64,000 nucleotides of DNA from Streptomyces sp. WMMC940 (GTDB taxonomy: Bacteria > Actinomycetota > Actinomycetes > Streptomycetales > Streptomycetaceae), in contig NZ_JAPZBC010000001.1 in NCBI RefSeq assembly GCF_027460265.1, positions 5,560,001 through 5,624,000 on the forward strand, written 5' to 3'. Positions 55,794 to 64,000 of this stretch are shown here, one piece after another. How positions within the stretch are numbered: the first letter of the stretch is position 1; the number at the start of each line of letters is the position of its first letter. The notes under the pieces are model-generated. The model was given only the letters and a program-made list of their open reading frames with translations. It was not told where the DNA came from and ran no database searches. The translations under genes were made by a program, and so were the position numbers.

Positions 55794-56207
55794 ATGACCG
55801 CTTCTGACCAGGAGACACCCGCGGAGACCCCGGCACCCTCGGACGCGTCCGCACTCGTGGACGCGCCCGCGCCGGCGGGAGTGCCCGCGGTGGACGGGCC
55901 CGTACCCGTGGACGCGCCCGCGCCCTCGGAGGCGTCCGCAGCCGCGCCGGGGGCCATGACCCCCCGCCAGGCCCGGACGCTCCGGATCGCCGCGGCCTCG
56001 GTCGTGCTCGTGGCGCTCGGTGCGGTCCTGGCGGTGCGGCTGGCCAGTCGCACGTCGGTGCTCGTGGTCGGGGTGTACGGACTGGCCATGATCCTGTGCG
56101 GAGTTGTCATCGAGCTCAGCCGCCACGGCCGGACCCGGCTGGGCACGTATCTGCTGGGCGCGGGTCTTGCGGCGGCCCTTGCGGCGGACTGGCTGCTGCT
56201 GCCCTGA
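55794..56207 (+). CDS. Small membrane protein with Pro/Ala-rich N-terminus
   Basis: A 137-residue protein. Residues 1-60 are rich in Pro, Ala and Asp with repeated DAPAP units. Three membrane helices follow (about 66-85, 90-110 and 117-136). No family is recognised. It is divergent from the TetR gene and probably controlled by it. Confidence 0.65.
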   Translation: MTASDQETPAETPAPSDASALVDAPAPAGVPAVDGPVPVDAPAPSEASAAAPGAMTPRQARTLRIAAASVVLVALGAVLAVRLASRTSVLVVGVYGLAMILCGVVIELSRHGRTRLGTYLLGAGLAAALAADWLLLP

Positions 56208-56257
56208 GCCGCTCGGCTCGGGGTGCGTCGGACCCACCCGTCCCGTCCGTGCGCCGT

Positions 56258-58201
56258 TCAGCGCAGGGCACGCATCCGGGACCCGTCCGCGAGCCTGCCG
56301 TCGAGCTCCACCCGTACCCCCTGGCGCGCCGGTACGACGAGGTGGTTGCCCGCCGCGCTGCCGGTGACCCCGCCGGAAGTACGTACGGAGGCGACGTCCT
56401 CGCTGCCCGCGGCCAGTACGTACCACCGGCCCGTGCGGGATCTCCAGAGCACGCCCGCGAGCACCTGCGGGTCCCGCGGTCCGCACGCGGGCGACACCTC
56501 GGAGCGGGCCACCACCACACCGGGCGCCCGGGCCGCCGGGCCCGACTGCGGCGGCTGGAACTGGGCGAGCACCCGGCCGCCCGTGCCGCGCCAGGTCTCG
56601 GCGCGGGTGCACACCCAGGCGGCCCTGCCGTTCCCCTCCGGCAGCCACTGGCGCGTGTAGCGCCAGGCGTTGACCTCCCGCACCCCGTTCGAGCGCATCG
56701 TGGGCAGCAGACAGGCCGTGCGCGCCCAGGCGGTGCGGGCCTCCTCGGGAGCCTCGGGGACATCGCCGGCGGACAGCGGAGGACCCCAGGTCAGCCGGGC
56801 CGGAACGATCTCGCCGAGATCGGTGACCAGCCGCCGGGAGCCGGCTCCGGCCAGCTCCAGCGCGTGCCACGACCGGCACTCGCGGGCCTCGGCCGGGCTC
56901 GGCAGCGCCTCGGTCACCCCATGCGCGTCGCGCCGCAGCGTCCGGGGCTCCGCGTCCGGATCGAGCAGGTCACGCGCCGAGGCCCCGCTCACCCAGGGCG
57001 CCGTCAGATAGCGGACCTCGCCGCGACCGCGGTCGACGAGCAGCGCCCCGGCGGTGGCCGCGTCCGCCGAGTCGGTCCGGGCGAGGTCCAGAGCCGGGCC
57101 GCCGCTCGCGCCCTCGTCCGGCTCCGCGTACCGCACGACGCGCAGCCCGTCGTGGAACAGCACCACCCGGGCCCGGCCCACCTCGCCCGCGAACAGCAGC
57201 TGCGGCGCCCCCATCGGCGGCCCCGGCGGGGTGCCGGGGGTCGCGGACACCTGCACCGTCGCACCGGGCCGCGCCCAGACGGCGAGCGCCCGGCGCAGCA
57301 GTGCGCGGTCCCCGGTCAGCGAGCCGCGGGCGGGCCACACGGAGAAGTCCGTGCGGCTGGAGCTCCGCCAGGTCTGGGCGCCGATCCGCTGCAGCCGGGC
57401 CGGGTCCAGCGCCGCCTCGGCCGCCGGGTGGCGCGCGTACAGCGGAGCGGCCGCCTCCGCCGGTGCCCAGCCCTCTCCGGGCAGGCTCAGCAGCGTGCCG
57501 GACACCAGCACGGCCGCGGCCGCCGCCAGCGCGGCCTTCGCTTGCCGCCGGCGGCGCATCAGATCGGTCGGCCGGGCCTGCAGCGAGCATGGGTCGAACT
57601 CGGGGGACTCCAGCAGATCGACCGCGGTCCTGCCCTCCGGGGTGCGGAGCCCGTCCGCCGCCGCGAGCGCCGCGTGCGGGTCGGCCACCCCGGCGCCGGT
57701 CAGGACCTGCCGCACCGCGGCGTCCGCCAGCCCCTCCAGGGCGCGCAGCACATACGCGGCACGCGCGGCCCCGGACAGTGCGGACAGCCCCTGGTCCAGC
57801 GCGAGTTCATCGGCGCCACCGGAACGCGGGAACAGCCGCAACCCCCGCACCTGGGGCAGCAGCGGCGGGAACTGCACACGCTTCGGCCAGGCCCGCCGCC
57901 GCAGTGGGAGCCCCGCGTCCAGCGCCTGCCGCAGCACCCGCCCGCGGACGAACGCGTACCCCGGCACGGCCGTTCCGCGCGGGGCGGGCACCCGTGCCTG
58001 ACGGGCCTGCGGAAGCCGGGCCGCACGGCCGCGCGGCAGGGAGCGCTGCACGATCCAGTGAGCGGTCAGCACGCGGCGGTTGCGGCCGAGGGAGGGCGGC
58101 AGGACGAGGTAGGCGATCCGTACCAGACGTGGGTAGTGCTCCACGAGCGCGGCTTCGGCCTGCTCCACGTCGACGGCGGGGGCGAGTTCCTGGGTGCTCA
58201 C
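56258..58201 (-). CDS. Membrane protein with sigma-factor-like N-terminal region
   Basis: A 647-residue protein. Residues 1-200 resemble a degenerate ECF sigma factor: ALVEHYPRLVRIAYLVLPPS recalls region 2 and LSALSGAARAAYVLRALEGL followed by ADAAVRQVL recalls region 4. A basic stretch and one membrane helix follow (AKAALAAAAAVLVSGTLLSL, about 222-241), then an external domain of about 400 residues with no family I recognise. The arrangement suggests a former or modified regulator anchored in the membrane; DNA binding is not assured. The ATG at 58201 is followed by MSTQELAPAVDVEQAEAAL. It ends 51 bp before a convergent membrane-protein gene. Confidence 0.75.
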   Translation of the reverse strand: MSTQELAPAVDVEQAEAALVEHYPRLVRIAYLVLPPSLGRNRRVLTAHWIVQRSLPRGRAARLPQARQARVPAPRGTAVPGYAFVRGRVLRQALDAGLPLRRRAWPKRVQFPPLLPQVRGLRLFPRSGGADELALDQGLSALSGAARAAYVLRALEGLADAAVRQVLTGAGVADPHAALAAADGLRTPEGRTAVDLLESPEFDPCSLQARPTDLMRRRRQAKAALAAAAAVLVSGTLLSLPGEGWAPAEAAAPLYARHPAAEAALDPARLQRIGAQTWRSSSRTDFSVWPARGSLTGDRALLRRALAVWARPGATVQVSATPGTPPGPPMGAPQLLFAGEVGRARVVLFHDGLRVVRYAEPDEGASGGPALDLARTDSADAATAGALLVDRGRGEVRYLTAPWVSGASARDLLDPDAEPRTLRRDAHGVTEALPSPAEARECRSWHALELAGAGSRRLVTDLGEIVPARLTWGPPLSAGDVPEAPEEARTAWARTACLLPTMRSNGVREVNAWRYTRQWLPEGNGRAAWVCTRAETWRGTGGRVLAQFQPPQSGPAARAPGVVVARSEVSPACGPRDPQVLAGVLWRSRTGRWYVLAAGSEDVASVRTSGGVTGSAAGNHLVVPARQGVRVELDGRLADGSRMRALR

Positions 58202-58231
58202 TGTCAGCAGAACGAGCGAATACTGCGATAG

Positions 58232-59044
58232 TCACCAGCCCCGGCCGGCGGGCCCGGTGAGACGGGCGCGGATCCGTGCCACCGTCTCGTCGCCCACTCC
58301 GAGTCCGTCCCTCACGTACCGCTCCAGCGAGCCGTGGAGCCTGGTCACCTCGTCCCGGGCGGCGGCCAGGTAGTCCGGTGTCACACCGATGAGGGTGAGC
58401 GCGATCTCCGGGTCGCCGCCCTGGGCGGTGAAACCCTCCACGAGCGGCGCGAACGCCTGGCGCACCGCCGGGTTCACGGAGAGGTACTCCGCCTCGACGG
58501 TGTCCTCGTCCGCGCCGAGCAGGCCCAGCACGACGGCCGCGGCCCAGCCCGTGCGGTCCTTGCCCGCCGTGCAGTGGAACAGCAGCGTTCCGGCGTCCGG
58601 CTCGGCCAGGGCCTCCAGGAACGCCCCGTAGCCGTGCCGGGCGGACTCCGTGGAGACCAGGGCCCGGTAGGTGTCGGCGAACAGGGCGTGCGCCCGGCCC
58701 CCGCCCAGCTCCCGCTCGGCGGCCGCCGGATCGCCCAGGACCTCCCGCAGGCGTGCGGCCGCGGGCACCGTGCCGGAGGACAGGAAGTCCGCCAGCACAT
58801 CGGCCGCCAGCACGCGGGTGCCCGGCGGAAGGCGGTCGGGCCGCGCCCGGCGTTCCACCTCCGTGCGGAAGTCGAAGACGGTCCGGACGCCCAGGGCCGC
58901 CACGGCCGGGTCGGCCGTGGTGTCCATCCGGTCCAGCTGTCCGGACCGCAGCAGCAGCCCCGGCCGCACGATGCGGCCGCCCGTGAGCGGGGTCGGGCCC
59001 AGGTCGCGCAGATTGGCGACGGTGGTCGCGGGGATCGCGGGCAT
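58232..59044 (-). CDS. Tyrosine-protein phosphatase (atypical, LipA/MptpB-like)
   Basis: A 270-residue phosphatase. The P-loop is HCTAGKDRTG with nucleophile Cys158, matching the MptpB and LipA type of lipid and protein phosphatases that have an extra Lys-Asp in the loop. The N-terminal NLRDLGP and RSGQLDRM motifs are also typical of that group. The ATG at 59044 starts at the family N-terminus; the reading frame extends to 59209 without support. It lies upstream of the sigma-like membrane protein on the same strand, 30 bp apart, so the two are likely co-transcribed. Confidence 0.9.
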   Translation of the reverse strand: MPAIPATTVANLRDLGPTPLTGGRIVRPGLLLRSGQLDRMDTTADPAVAALGVRTVFDFRTEVERRARPDRLPPGTRVLAADVLADFLSSGTVPAAARLREVLGDPAAAERELGGGRAHALFADTYRALVSTESARHGYGAFLEALAEPDAGTLLFHCTAGKDRTGWAAAVVLGLLGADEDTVEAEYLSVNPAVRQAFAPLVEGFTAQGGDPEIALTLIGVTPDYLAAARDEVTRLHGSLERYVRDGLGVGDETVARIRARLTGPAGRGW

Positions 59045-59154
59045 GGCGGCGGCTTCTCCCTGGTGCACGTGGGGCAGCTGGTGCGGGTGCGACGTGCGGC
59101 ACGTTACCCTCCGTTCCTCTGCCCATCGGGGCGCCGACCGGGCACGATGGCCCG

Positions 59155-59625
59155 ATGAGTACGCAACGAGCCCGAACCACCACTCCGATGGCCCTGGCCG
59201 CGCTGGCACTGACGGCCGCCATGGCCCTCACCGCCTGCGGCGGGGACGCGGACGAGGCCCCCGACGTGCCGAGGACGGCGACCGGGAGCCTGGAGCAGCT
59301 GGCGAAGCAGGCCGAGTGCGAGCCGAACATCCAGACGGACGCGAAGGAGCTGCGGCAGGCGAACTGCGCGACGAAGGACGGCAAGTACGTCCTCGCCACC
59401 TTCGCCACCGACCGCGGCCAGCGCGAGTGGATCAACGAGGCCAAGGACTACGGCGGCTCGTACCTCGTCGGCAGGAAGTGGGTCGCGGTCGGCGACGAGA
59501 AGGTCGTGACGGCACTGCGCGGCCGGCTCGGCGGGACCGTGGAGAGCGGCGCCTCGCATGGCGGGCACTCGGGGAGCGGTGCCGGCGGTGGGGGGAACGA
59601 GGACGAGCACTCCGGCCATCACTGA
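59155..59625 (+). CDS. Lipoprotein of unknown function
   Basis: A 156-residue lipoprotein. The signal peptide MALAALALTAAMALTAC has a lipobox with Cys28. The mature part has a compact domain with two more Cys (AECEPNIQTD and QANCATKDGKY), probably a disulfide, and ends in a Gly/His-rich tail (HGGHSGSGAGGGG to HSGHH). It resembles conserved actinobacterial lipoproteins of unknown role. It is divergent from the phosphatase gene. Confidence 0.75.
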   Translation: MSTQRARTTTPMALAALALTAAMALTACGGDADEAPDVPRTATGSLEQLAKQAECEPNIQTDAKELRQANCATKDGKYVLATFATDRGQREWINEAKDYGGSYLVGRKWVAVGDEKVVTALRGRLGGTVESGASHGGHSGSGAGGGGNEDEHSGHH

Positions 59626-59667
59626 GCAGGCCGCGCAGGTGTGGGGGAGGGGGAGACGGGCTGGGGA

Positions 59668-59697
59668 GGGGTTCGGCGGAAGGTGGCGCCGAACCCC
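59668..59697. terminator. Bidirectional terminator, lipoprotein and DUF1996 genes
   Basis: A perfect 11-bp stem, GGGGTTCGGCG (59668-59678) and CGCCGAACCCC (59687-59697), with an eight-base loop. GGGGTTCGGCG is repeated at about 59718. It lies between convergent genes. Confidence 0.75.
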
Positions 59698-59744
59698 GGG
59701 GCTCGGGCGGGGAGTCCGGGGTTCGGCGCCGGCTCAGCGAGCGG

Positions 59745-61265
59745 TCAGCGGCACTTGCGCCCGCCGTTGATGCAGCTCACCACCTTGTTCATCAGGTTCT
59801 CGTCGAAGACGTTGATGAAGTCGCCGTGGTCGGTGATGGGCTTGTGCAGCTGCTCCGGGAACGAGTCGACCGCGAAGACGCTCGGGTTCGCCCCGTCGAA
59901 GACCGGCGGCGGCACGTCGTAGACGATGCGCTGCACGAGCTGCGGAATGGCCCGGAAGCCGTTGGGGCAGGCGCCGTTCGCCTGGGCGAAGGCGACATGG
60001 GTGCGGTGGTTGGCGCTGTCGGTGTTCTGACCGTCCCAGCAGCTCTGGAACTTGAACGACCGCACCACCTGGCTGCCCTCGGGGCAGATCGGGTACTTGT
60101 CCTTCAGCTGGCGGTCCTCGAACCCGGTGCAGCTCCACGACGCGTTCGCGTTCGCGTCACCGTTGACGAACGCCTTGGCGTCGCCGGTGATGATCCGCAG
60201 GAACCGCGGCATGGCCGTCACCTTGGACCGCGGGTTGCCGACGAAGTTCAGCGTGACCTGCGACGGCGTCTGGATCTCGCCGACGTTCTGGTCCTTGCCG
60301 CCGCCGTCGGCGTCGGCGTCGTTCTCCTGCTGCCCGTTCTGCAGCCGCAGCACCGGCCAGTAGTACGTCGACTTGTCGCCCTGGTTCACACAGGTCGTCT
60401 GCCCGTTGGCGAGGTCGTCGTCGCTGGCGAAGGCGTCGTTGGCCTGGTTGCCCACGTAGTCGTGCATGTGGTGGGCGCCGTTGGCGACACCGGGAGCGAC
60501 GATCACGTTGTCCGGGTTGAACTTCCCGTTCTCGTTCACACCACAGCTGGTCGTGAACGTGCCCCGGGAGGCACCGCGCCGGTTGCGCGGGTTGTCGACG
60601 TTCGGCTGGACGGACTGGATGTCGACGAAGTCGGACTGCTCGGGGCCGTTGCCGGCCTGACCGCCGTTGCCGTCGCCCTGGTCCTGGCCGCCGTCGTCCT
60701 GGCCCTGGCCGTTGTCCTGGCCGTCGCCCTGACCGCCGTCCTGCCCCTGGTCGCCTCCCTGGTTCTGGTCTCCTCCCTGGTTCTGGCCGCCGTTGTCGTC
60801 GCCCCGCAGGGTGCACGACGCCATGGACTCGAGGCCCTGCGGCTTGGGAGCCTTGCCGCGCTCGATGAGCGCCGCGATCCGCTGGAGGATCACCCTCCGC
60901 TCGTTCTTCAGCGGAGTGAGGATCTGCTGCTGCCCGTACCGGGGGTCGCTCTCGATCCGTTGCCTGAGGTCGGCGAAGCGCTTGTACGCCGTGGTGATCT
61001 GGGTGTCCAGCGTGGCGAGTTCGCGGTCGACGTTGGCGCGCTCCTTCTGGGGCACCACGTCCAGTTCGTTACCGACGTCCGGGCAGTCGATGGTGGAGAC
61101 CGACCGGCCGGCGGCCTGGGTCCCGTTGGGGTTCTGACCGCGGCTCTCACCCGCGGATGCGTAGACGTTGACCGCGACCAGCCCACCCCCGCCCAGAATC
61201 AGGGCAGCCGAGGCGGCGATCGCCCGGTTTGCCAGCGTTGAGCGTTTGCGTGTTGTGCGTGCCAT
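59745..61265 (-). CDS. Secreted DUF1996 protein with Gln/Gly/Asp-rich linker
   Basis: A 506-residue secreted protein. The signal peptide is [20 protein letters not shown] to [17 protein letters not shown] coiled helical region follows ([20 protein letters not shown] and on), then a linker of about 55 residues made of [12 protein letters not shown] units, and a DUF1996 domain with [24 protein letters not shown] and [20 protein letters not shown]. The family is also found in fungi; its function is unsettled. GGAG precedes the ATG at 61265. Confidence 0.88.
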   Translation of the reverse strand: MARTTRKRSTLANRAIAASAALILGGGGLVAVNVYASAGESRGQNPNGTQAAGRSVSTIDCPDVGNELDVVPQKERANVDRELATLDTQITTAYKRFADLRQRIESDPRYGQQQILTPLKNERRVILQRIAALIERGKAPKPQGLESMASCTLRGDDNGGQNQGGDQNQGGDQGQDGGQGDGQDNGQGQDDGGQDQGDGNGGQAGNGPEQSDFVDIQSVQPNVDNPRNRRGASRGTFTTSCGVNENGKFNPDNVIVAPGVANGAHHMHDYVGNQANDAFASDDDLANGQTTCVNQGDKSTYYWPVLRLQNGQQENDADADGGGKDQNVGEIQTPSQVTLNFVGNPRSKVTAMPRFLRIITGDAKAFVNGDANANASWSCTGFEDRQLKDKYPICPEGSQVVRSFKFQSCWDGQNTDSANHRTHVAFAQANGACPNGFRAIPQLVQRIVYDVPPPVFDGANPSVFAVDSFPEQLHKPITDHGDFINVFDENLMNKVVSCINGGRKCR

Positions 61266-61534
61266 GGAACTCCAATCCCGGGGTGGGAGCAACGCGCCGT
61301 TCCATACGGAGTCGCGCCTCGCCCCGTTCAGACGGGACCGGAATTCGTAGAAAACTCCATCCGCAAAACGGATACCACCGGGTGCCAACGGGCATGCCCG
61401 CGACGGCGGTTGGCGAAACCTCGCGGCTGCGCCGGTCCGGGTCCGCGCGCCCCGGCCCCCACCGCACGGGTGCGCCCGCCGGGCACGGCCTTCCGGCGCG
61501 GGGGCAGTGGGCCGGCGGTGGCGCCCCCGGGTGC

Positions 61535-62527
61535 TCAGGAGCCGCCGAGCAGCGCCGACTCCTGGGCCGCGGACAGGCCGACCGGGCTCCGGTCCGGACG
61601 CAGGGGAGCGCTTCCGCCCAGCCCCTGGAGCCAGGTCCACGTGTCGGCGACCGTCTCCTCGGCCGGCCGGCAGCGCAGACCGGCCGCCAGGGCCCTGGAG
61701 ACGTCGGCGCAGTGCATCGCGTCGTACGCCTCGCCGCGCGGGATCCACACCGGCAGGTCCGTCCAGGGCTCCACCCCGGCCGCGGCGATCCTCTCGGCGT
61801 CGAGCCAGCGCAGCTCCGCGCCGGAGCCGGTCGCCCGGACGCAGGCCTCCAGCAGCCCGCCCATCGTGGTGTGACCGTGCGGCGAGACCAGGTTGAACGG
61901 ACCGGTCAGCCGCTTCCGCACCGCGTCGAGGGTCCAGAGGGCGAGGTCGCGTACGTCGACGAACTGCACCGGCAGGTCGCGCGGACCCGGCGCGGGCACC
62001 GTATCGCCGCGCGCCACCCGGTCCAGCCACCACGGCAGCCGGCCCACGTTCTCCCCGGGCCCCAGGATCAGCCCCGCGCGCACCAGCAGCGACCGGTCGG
62101 CGCCGAAGGTCTCCGACACGGCCAGCTCGCCGCCCCGCTTATCGCGGGCGTAGTCGGTCGGCCCGGAGTCCGCCGCGGCACCCTCCACCAGCGGGCCGTC
62201 CTCGTCGAGCCCCGCGGCCGCCGGCCACGCGTAGACCGAGCGGCTGGACACGTACACGTAGTGGCCGACCCGGTCCGCGAGCAGCCGTGCCGCGGCGAGG
62301 ACGGCGGACGGGGCCGACGACCAGGTGTCGACGACGGCGTCCCACTCGCCCTCCGCGAGCGCGCCGAGCCCGTCCGGCGCGACCCGGTCGCCGCGCAGCA
62401 CCCGCACCCCCGCCGGGGCCTCGTGGCGCCCCCGGTGGAACACCGTCACCTGCCAGCCGCGGGCCAGCGCGGCCTCCACCACGGCCCGCCCCACGAACTC
62501 CGTACCGCCCAGCACCAGAAGTCTCAT
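61535..62527 (-). CDS. NAD-dependent epimerase/dehydratase-like (atypical SDR) protein
   Basis: A 330-residue protein with the N-terminal nucleotide motif [20 protein letters not shown] and the conserved [10 protein letters not shown] (Ser/Tyr region) with YARDKRGGE, where Tyr and Lys fit the SDR catalytic pair. [11 protein letters not shown] is also typical. Substrate and partner are unknown. It begins at the ATG at 62527, with no ribosome site seen. It lies downstream of glnII but beyond its terminator. Confidence 0.85.
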   Translation of the reverse strand: MRLLVLGGTEFVGRAVVEAALARGWQVTVFHRGRHEAPAGVRVLRGDRVAPDGLGALAEGEWDAVVDTWSSAPSAVLAAARLLADRVGHYVYVSSRSVYAWPAAAGLDEDGPLVEGAAADSGPTDYARDKRGGELAVSETFGADRSLLVRAGLILGPGENVGRLPWWLDRVARGDTVPAPGPRDLPVQFVDVRDLALWTLDAVRKRLTGPFNLVSPHGHTTMGGLLEACVRATGSGAELRWLDAERIAAAGVEPWTDLPVWIPRGEAYDAMHCADVSRALAAGLRCRPAEETVADTWTWLQGLGGSAPLRPDRSPVGLSAAQESALLGGS

Positions 62528-62637
62528 GGTGCCGAGCGTGCCCGCCCACCCGCTCCGACGTGCGGGATTCCGCTGCGGGGAGAATCCGGCCGCGCCCCGT
62601 CCGCCCGAAGGACGCCGGAGGAGCCCCGGTGACGCGG

Positions 62638-62673
62638 AAGGGGCGCCCGCCGGATGACCGGCGGGCGCCCCTT
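62638..62673 (-). terminator. Strong stem-loop terminator of glnII
   Basis: A perfect 16-bp stem, AAGGGGCGCCCGCCGG (62638-62653) and CCGGCGGGCGCCCCTT (62658-62673), with an ATGA loop. It lies 19 bp past the glnII stop. On the minus strand the stem ends in TT after the palindrome. Confidence 0.9.
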
Positions 62674-62691
62674 GGCGAAGCGGCTGCGGGA

Positions 62692-63723
62692 TCAGACCTG
62701 GCCGGCCTTCTCCAGCGCGGAGCAGCAGGTGTCCACCAGCAGGCGGGTCACCACGTACGGGTCGACGTTCGCGTTCGGACGGCGGTCCTCGATGTAGCCC
62801 TTGCCGTCCTTCTCGACCTGCCACGGGATGCGCACCGAGGCACCTCGGTCGGAGACGCCGTAGCTGTACTCGTTCCAGGGGGCCGTCTCGTGCAGACCGG
62901 TCAGGCGGTCGTCGATGCCGGCGCCGTAGTTCTTGACGTGGTCCAGCGGCTTGGAACCCTCGCCCAGCGATTCGCACGCGGTGATGATGGCGTCGTAGCC
63001 CTCGCGCATCGCCTTCGTGGAGAAGTTGGTGTGCGCGCCGGCGCCGTTCCAGTCGCCCTTCACCGGCTTCGGGTCGAGCGTCGCGGAGACGTCGAAGTCC
63101 TCGGCGGTGCGGTACAGCAGCCAGCGGGCGATCCACAGCTGGTCCGCGACCTCCAGGGGTGCGAGCGGGCCGACCTGGAACTCCCACTGGCCCGGCATGA
63201 CCTCGGCGTTGATGCCGGAGATGCCGAGACCCGCCTGCAGGCAGTTCTCCAGGTGCGCCTCGACGACGTCGCGGCCGTGGATCTCGTCGACGCCGACACC
63301 GCAGTAGTAGCCGCCCTGCGGGGCCGGGAAGCCTCCGACCGGGAAGCCGAGCGGGCGGTCCCCGTCGAAGAAGGTGTACTCCTGCTCGATGCCGAAGATC
63401 GGCTCCTGGCCGGCGAACTTCTCCGCGACCTCGACCAGCTGGGCGCGCGTGTTGGACGGGTGCGGGGTCATGTCCGTGTTCAGGACCTCGCACAGCACCA
63501 GCACGTTGTCGCCGCCGCGGATCGGGTCGGGACACGAGAAGACCGGCTTCAGGACGCAGTCGGACGCGTGCCCCTCGGCCTGGTTGGTGCTGGACCCGTC
63601 GAAGCCCCAGATGGGAAGCTCGGAGACGTCTGCGGCGGAACCCGTCAGAATCTTCGTCTTCGAGCGGAGCTTCGCGGTCGGCTCGGTGCCGTCGATCCAG
63701 ATGTACTCAGCCTTGATGGTCAC
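62692..63723 (-). CDS. glnII: Glutamine synthetase type II (eukaryotic-like)
   Basis: A 343-residue GSII enzyme that makes glutamine from glutamate and ammonia. Hallmarks are PIWGFDGSSTNQAEGHASDC, IFGIEQEYTFFD, PQGGYYCGVG, INAEVMPGQWEFQVGP and NGAGAHTNFSTKAMR. GSII is not adenylylated by GlnE, so control is mainly transcriptional. The ATG at 63723 begins MTIKAEYIWIDG, the typical N-terminus. A four-block GlnR-type site lies upstream. It is monocistronic with a strong terminator. Confidence 0.96.
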   Translation of the reverse strand: MTIKAEYIWIDGTEPTAKLRSKTKILTGSAADVSELPIWGFDGSSTNQAEGHASDCVLKPVFSCPDPIRGGDNVLVLCEVLNTDMTPHPSNTRAQLVEVAEKFAGQEPIFGIEQEYTFFDGDRPLGFPVGGFPAPQGGYYCGVGVDEIHGRDVVEAHLENCLQAGLGISGINAEVMPGQWEFQVGPLAPLEVADQLWIARWLLYRTAEDFDVSATLDPKPVKGDWNGAGAHTNFSTKAMREGYDAIITACESLGEGSKPLDHVKNYGAGIDDRLTGLHETAPWNEYSYGVSDRGASVRIPWQVEKDGKGYIEDRRPNANVDPYVVTRLLVDTCCSALEKAGQV

Positions 63724-63778
63724 GGGCCCTCATCCTTTGCGGGTGCAGCGGGTATGAGGCGCAGCTTCGCAACCCCGG

Positions 63779-63816
63779 ATTTCCCGGCCATTGCTCGATT
63801 GTGAACCCCGTGTTAC
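63779..63816 (-). promoter_or_regulatory. GlnR-type operator upstream of glnII
   Basis: On the minus strand, GTAAC, TTCAC, GCAAT and GAAAT follow each other with exactly six bases between each. This is the spacing of the GlnR a-b box pairs (gTnAc-n6-GaAAc twice). GTAAC matches perfectly; the other three blocks match in part. The site lies 56-93 bp before the glnII start. GlnR activation under nitrogen limitation is established for Streptomyces glnII; binding at this copy is inferred. Confidence 0.6.
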
Positions 63817-64000
63817 TCGGGGATCCCGCGGTCCCCGAACCCGCCGTGCGCCCCGATTCCCGCCGGATCGCGGGCGAATGACCCGGGCCGGGGCCCCGGT
63901 GGAGCACGGGCGGGTGGTCCGGACCGGGCCCTCGCGGACCGCCCGGGGAGGACGCGCCCGTACCCGGCCGTCGGGGTTCGGGCGCGGCGCGGGGTGCGCG
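63817..64000. other. Right edge without a gene
   Basis: GC-rich sequence upstream of the glnII operator. No open frame with a plausible start or family pattern and no strong hairpin were seen. Confidence 0.4.

Overview
The window looks like a chromosomal segment of a Streptomyces or close relative. It has very high GC, frequent GTG and TTG starts, F420 chemistry (NADPH:F420 reductase), a GSII-type glutamine synthetase beside actinobacterial GlnE, an IdeR/DmdR-type iron box, a MalR-type maltose locus and many secreted proteins. From memory, the gene content resembles the glnII to glnA2 core-chromosome region of S. coelicolor. No rRNA, tRNA, prophage, insertion sequence or CRISPR array was seen.

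Layout. 0-6.4 kb: iron-regulated heme oxygenase, methionine aminopeptidase, an MFS exporter, a SIS-like protein, NADPH:F420 reductase and a membrane metalloprotease. 6.6-10 kb: a DrrAB-like ABC exporter and a secreted seven-bladed beta-propeller. 10-17 kb: panB, a drug exporter with its TetR regulator and operator, a membrane-anchored phosphodiesterase and nadE. 17-23.7 kb: multicopper oxidase, DUF998 protein and hydrolase, CBS protein, then a DUF3105/DUF305 pair with a small Cys-containing exported protein. 23.8-25.2 kb: glnA2. 25.3-29.6 kb: a secreted subtilase divergent from a three-gene cell-surface operon (two WxL-like proteins and a DUF916-like membrane protein). 29.6-34 kb: tandem VOC proteins, a decayed oxidase gene and a secreted PIG-L deacetylase. 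34-38.3 kb: glnE and a PAP2/Aur1-like enzyme.

38.4-55 kb is a starch and maltodextrin block. A lacI-agl pair runs left and malE-malF-malG-agl-lacI runs right, followed by a secreted alpha-amylase with a CBM20 module and a large secreted alpha-amylase/pullulanase. The extracellular enzymes would cut starch, MalEFG would import maltodextrins, the two cytoplasmic GH13 enzymes would hydrolyse them, and the two LacI proteins would sense the sugar. The two agl genes share a 392-bp nearly identical tract in inverted orientation, which is a strong gene-conversion signature.

55-64 kb: a TetR gene divergent from a membrane protein across a symmetric promoter, a membrane protein with a sigma-factor-like N-terminus, a tyrosine phosphatase, a lipoprotein, a secreted DUF1996 protein, an epimerase-like protein and glnII preceded by a GlnR-type operator. 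Nitrogen control is spread over the window: GlnA2, GlnE (adenylylates GSI, not GSII) and GlnII.

All function calls rest on reading motifs by eye. No database search was run.
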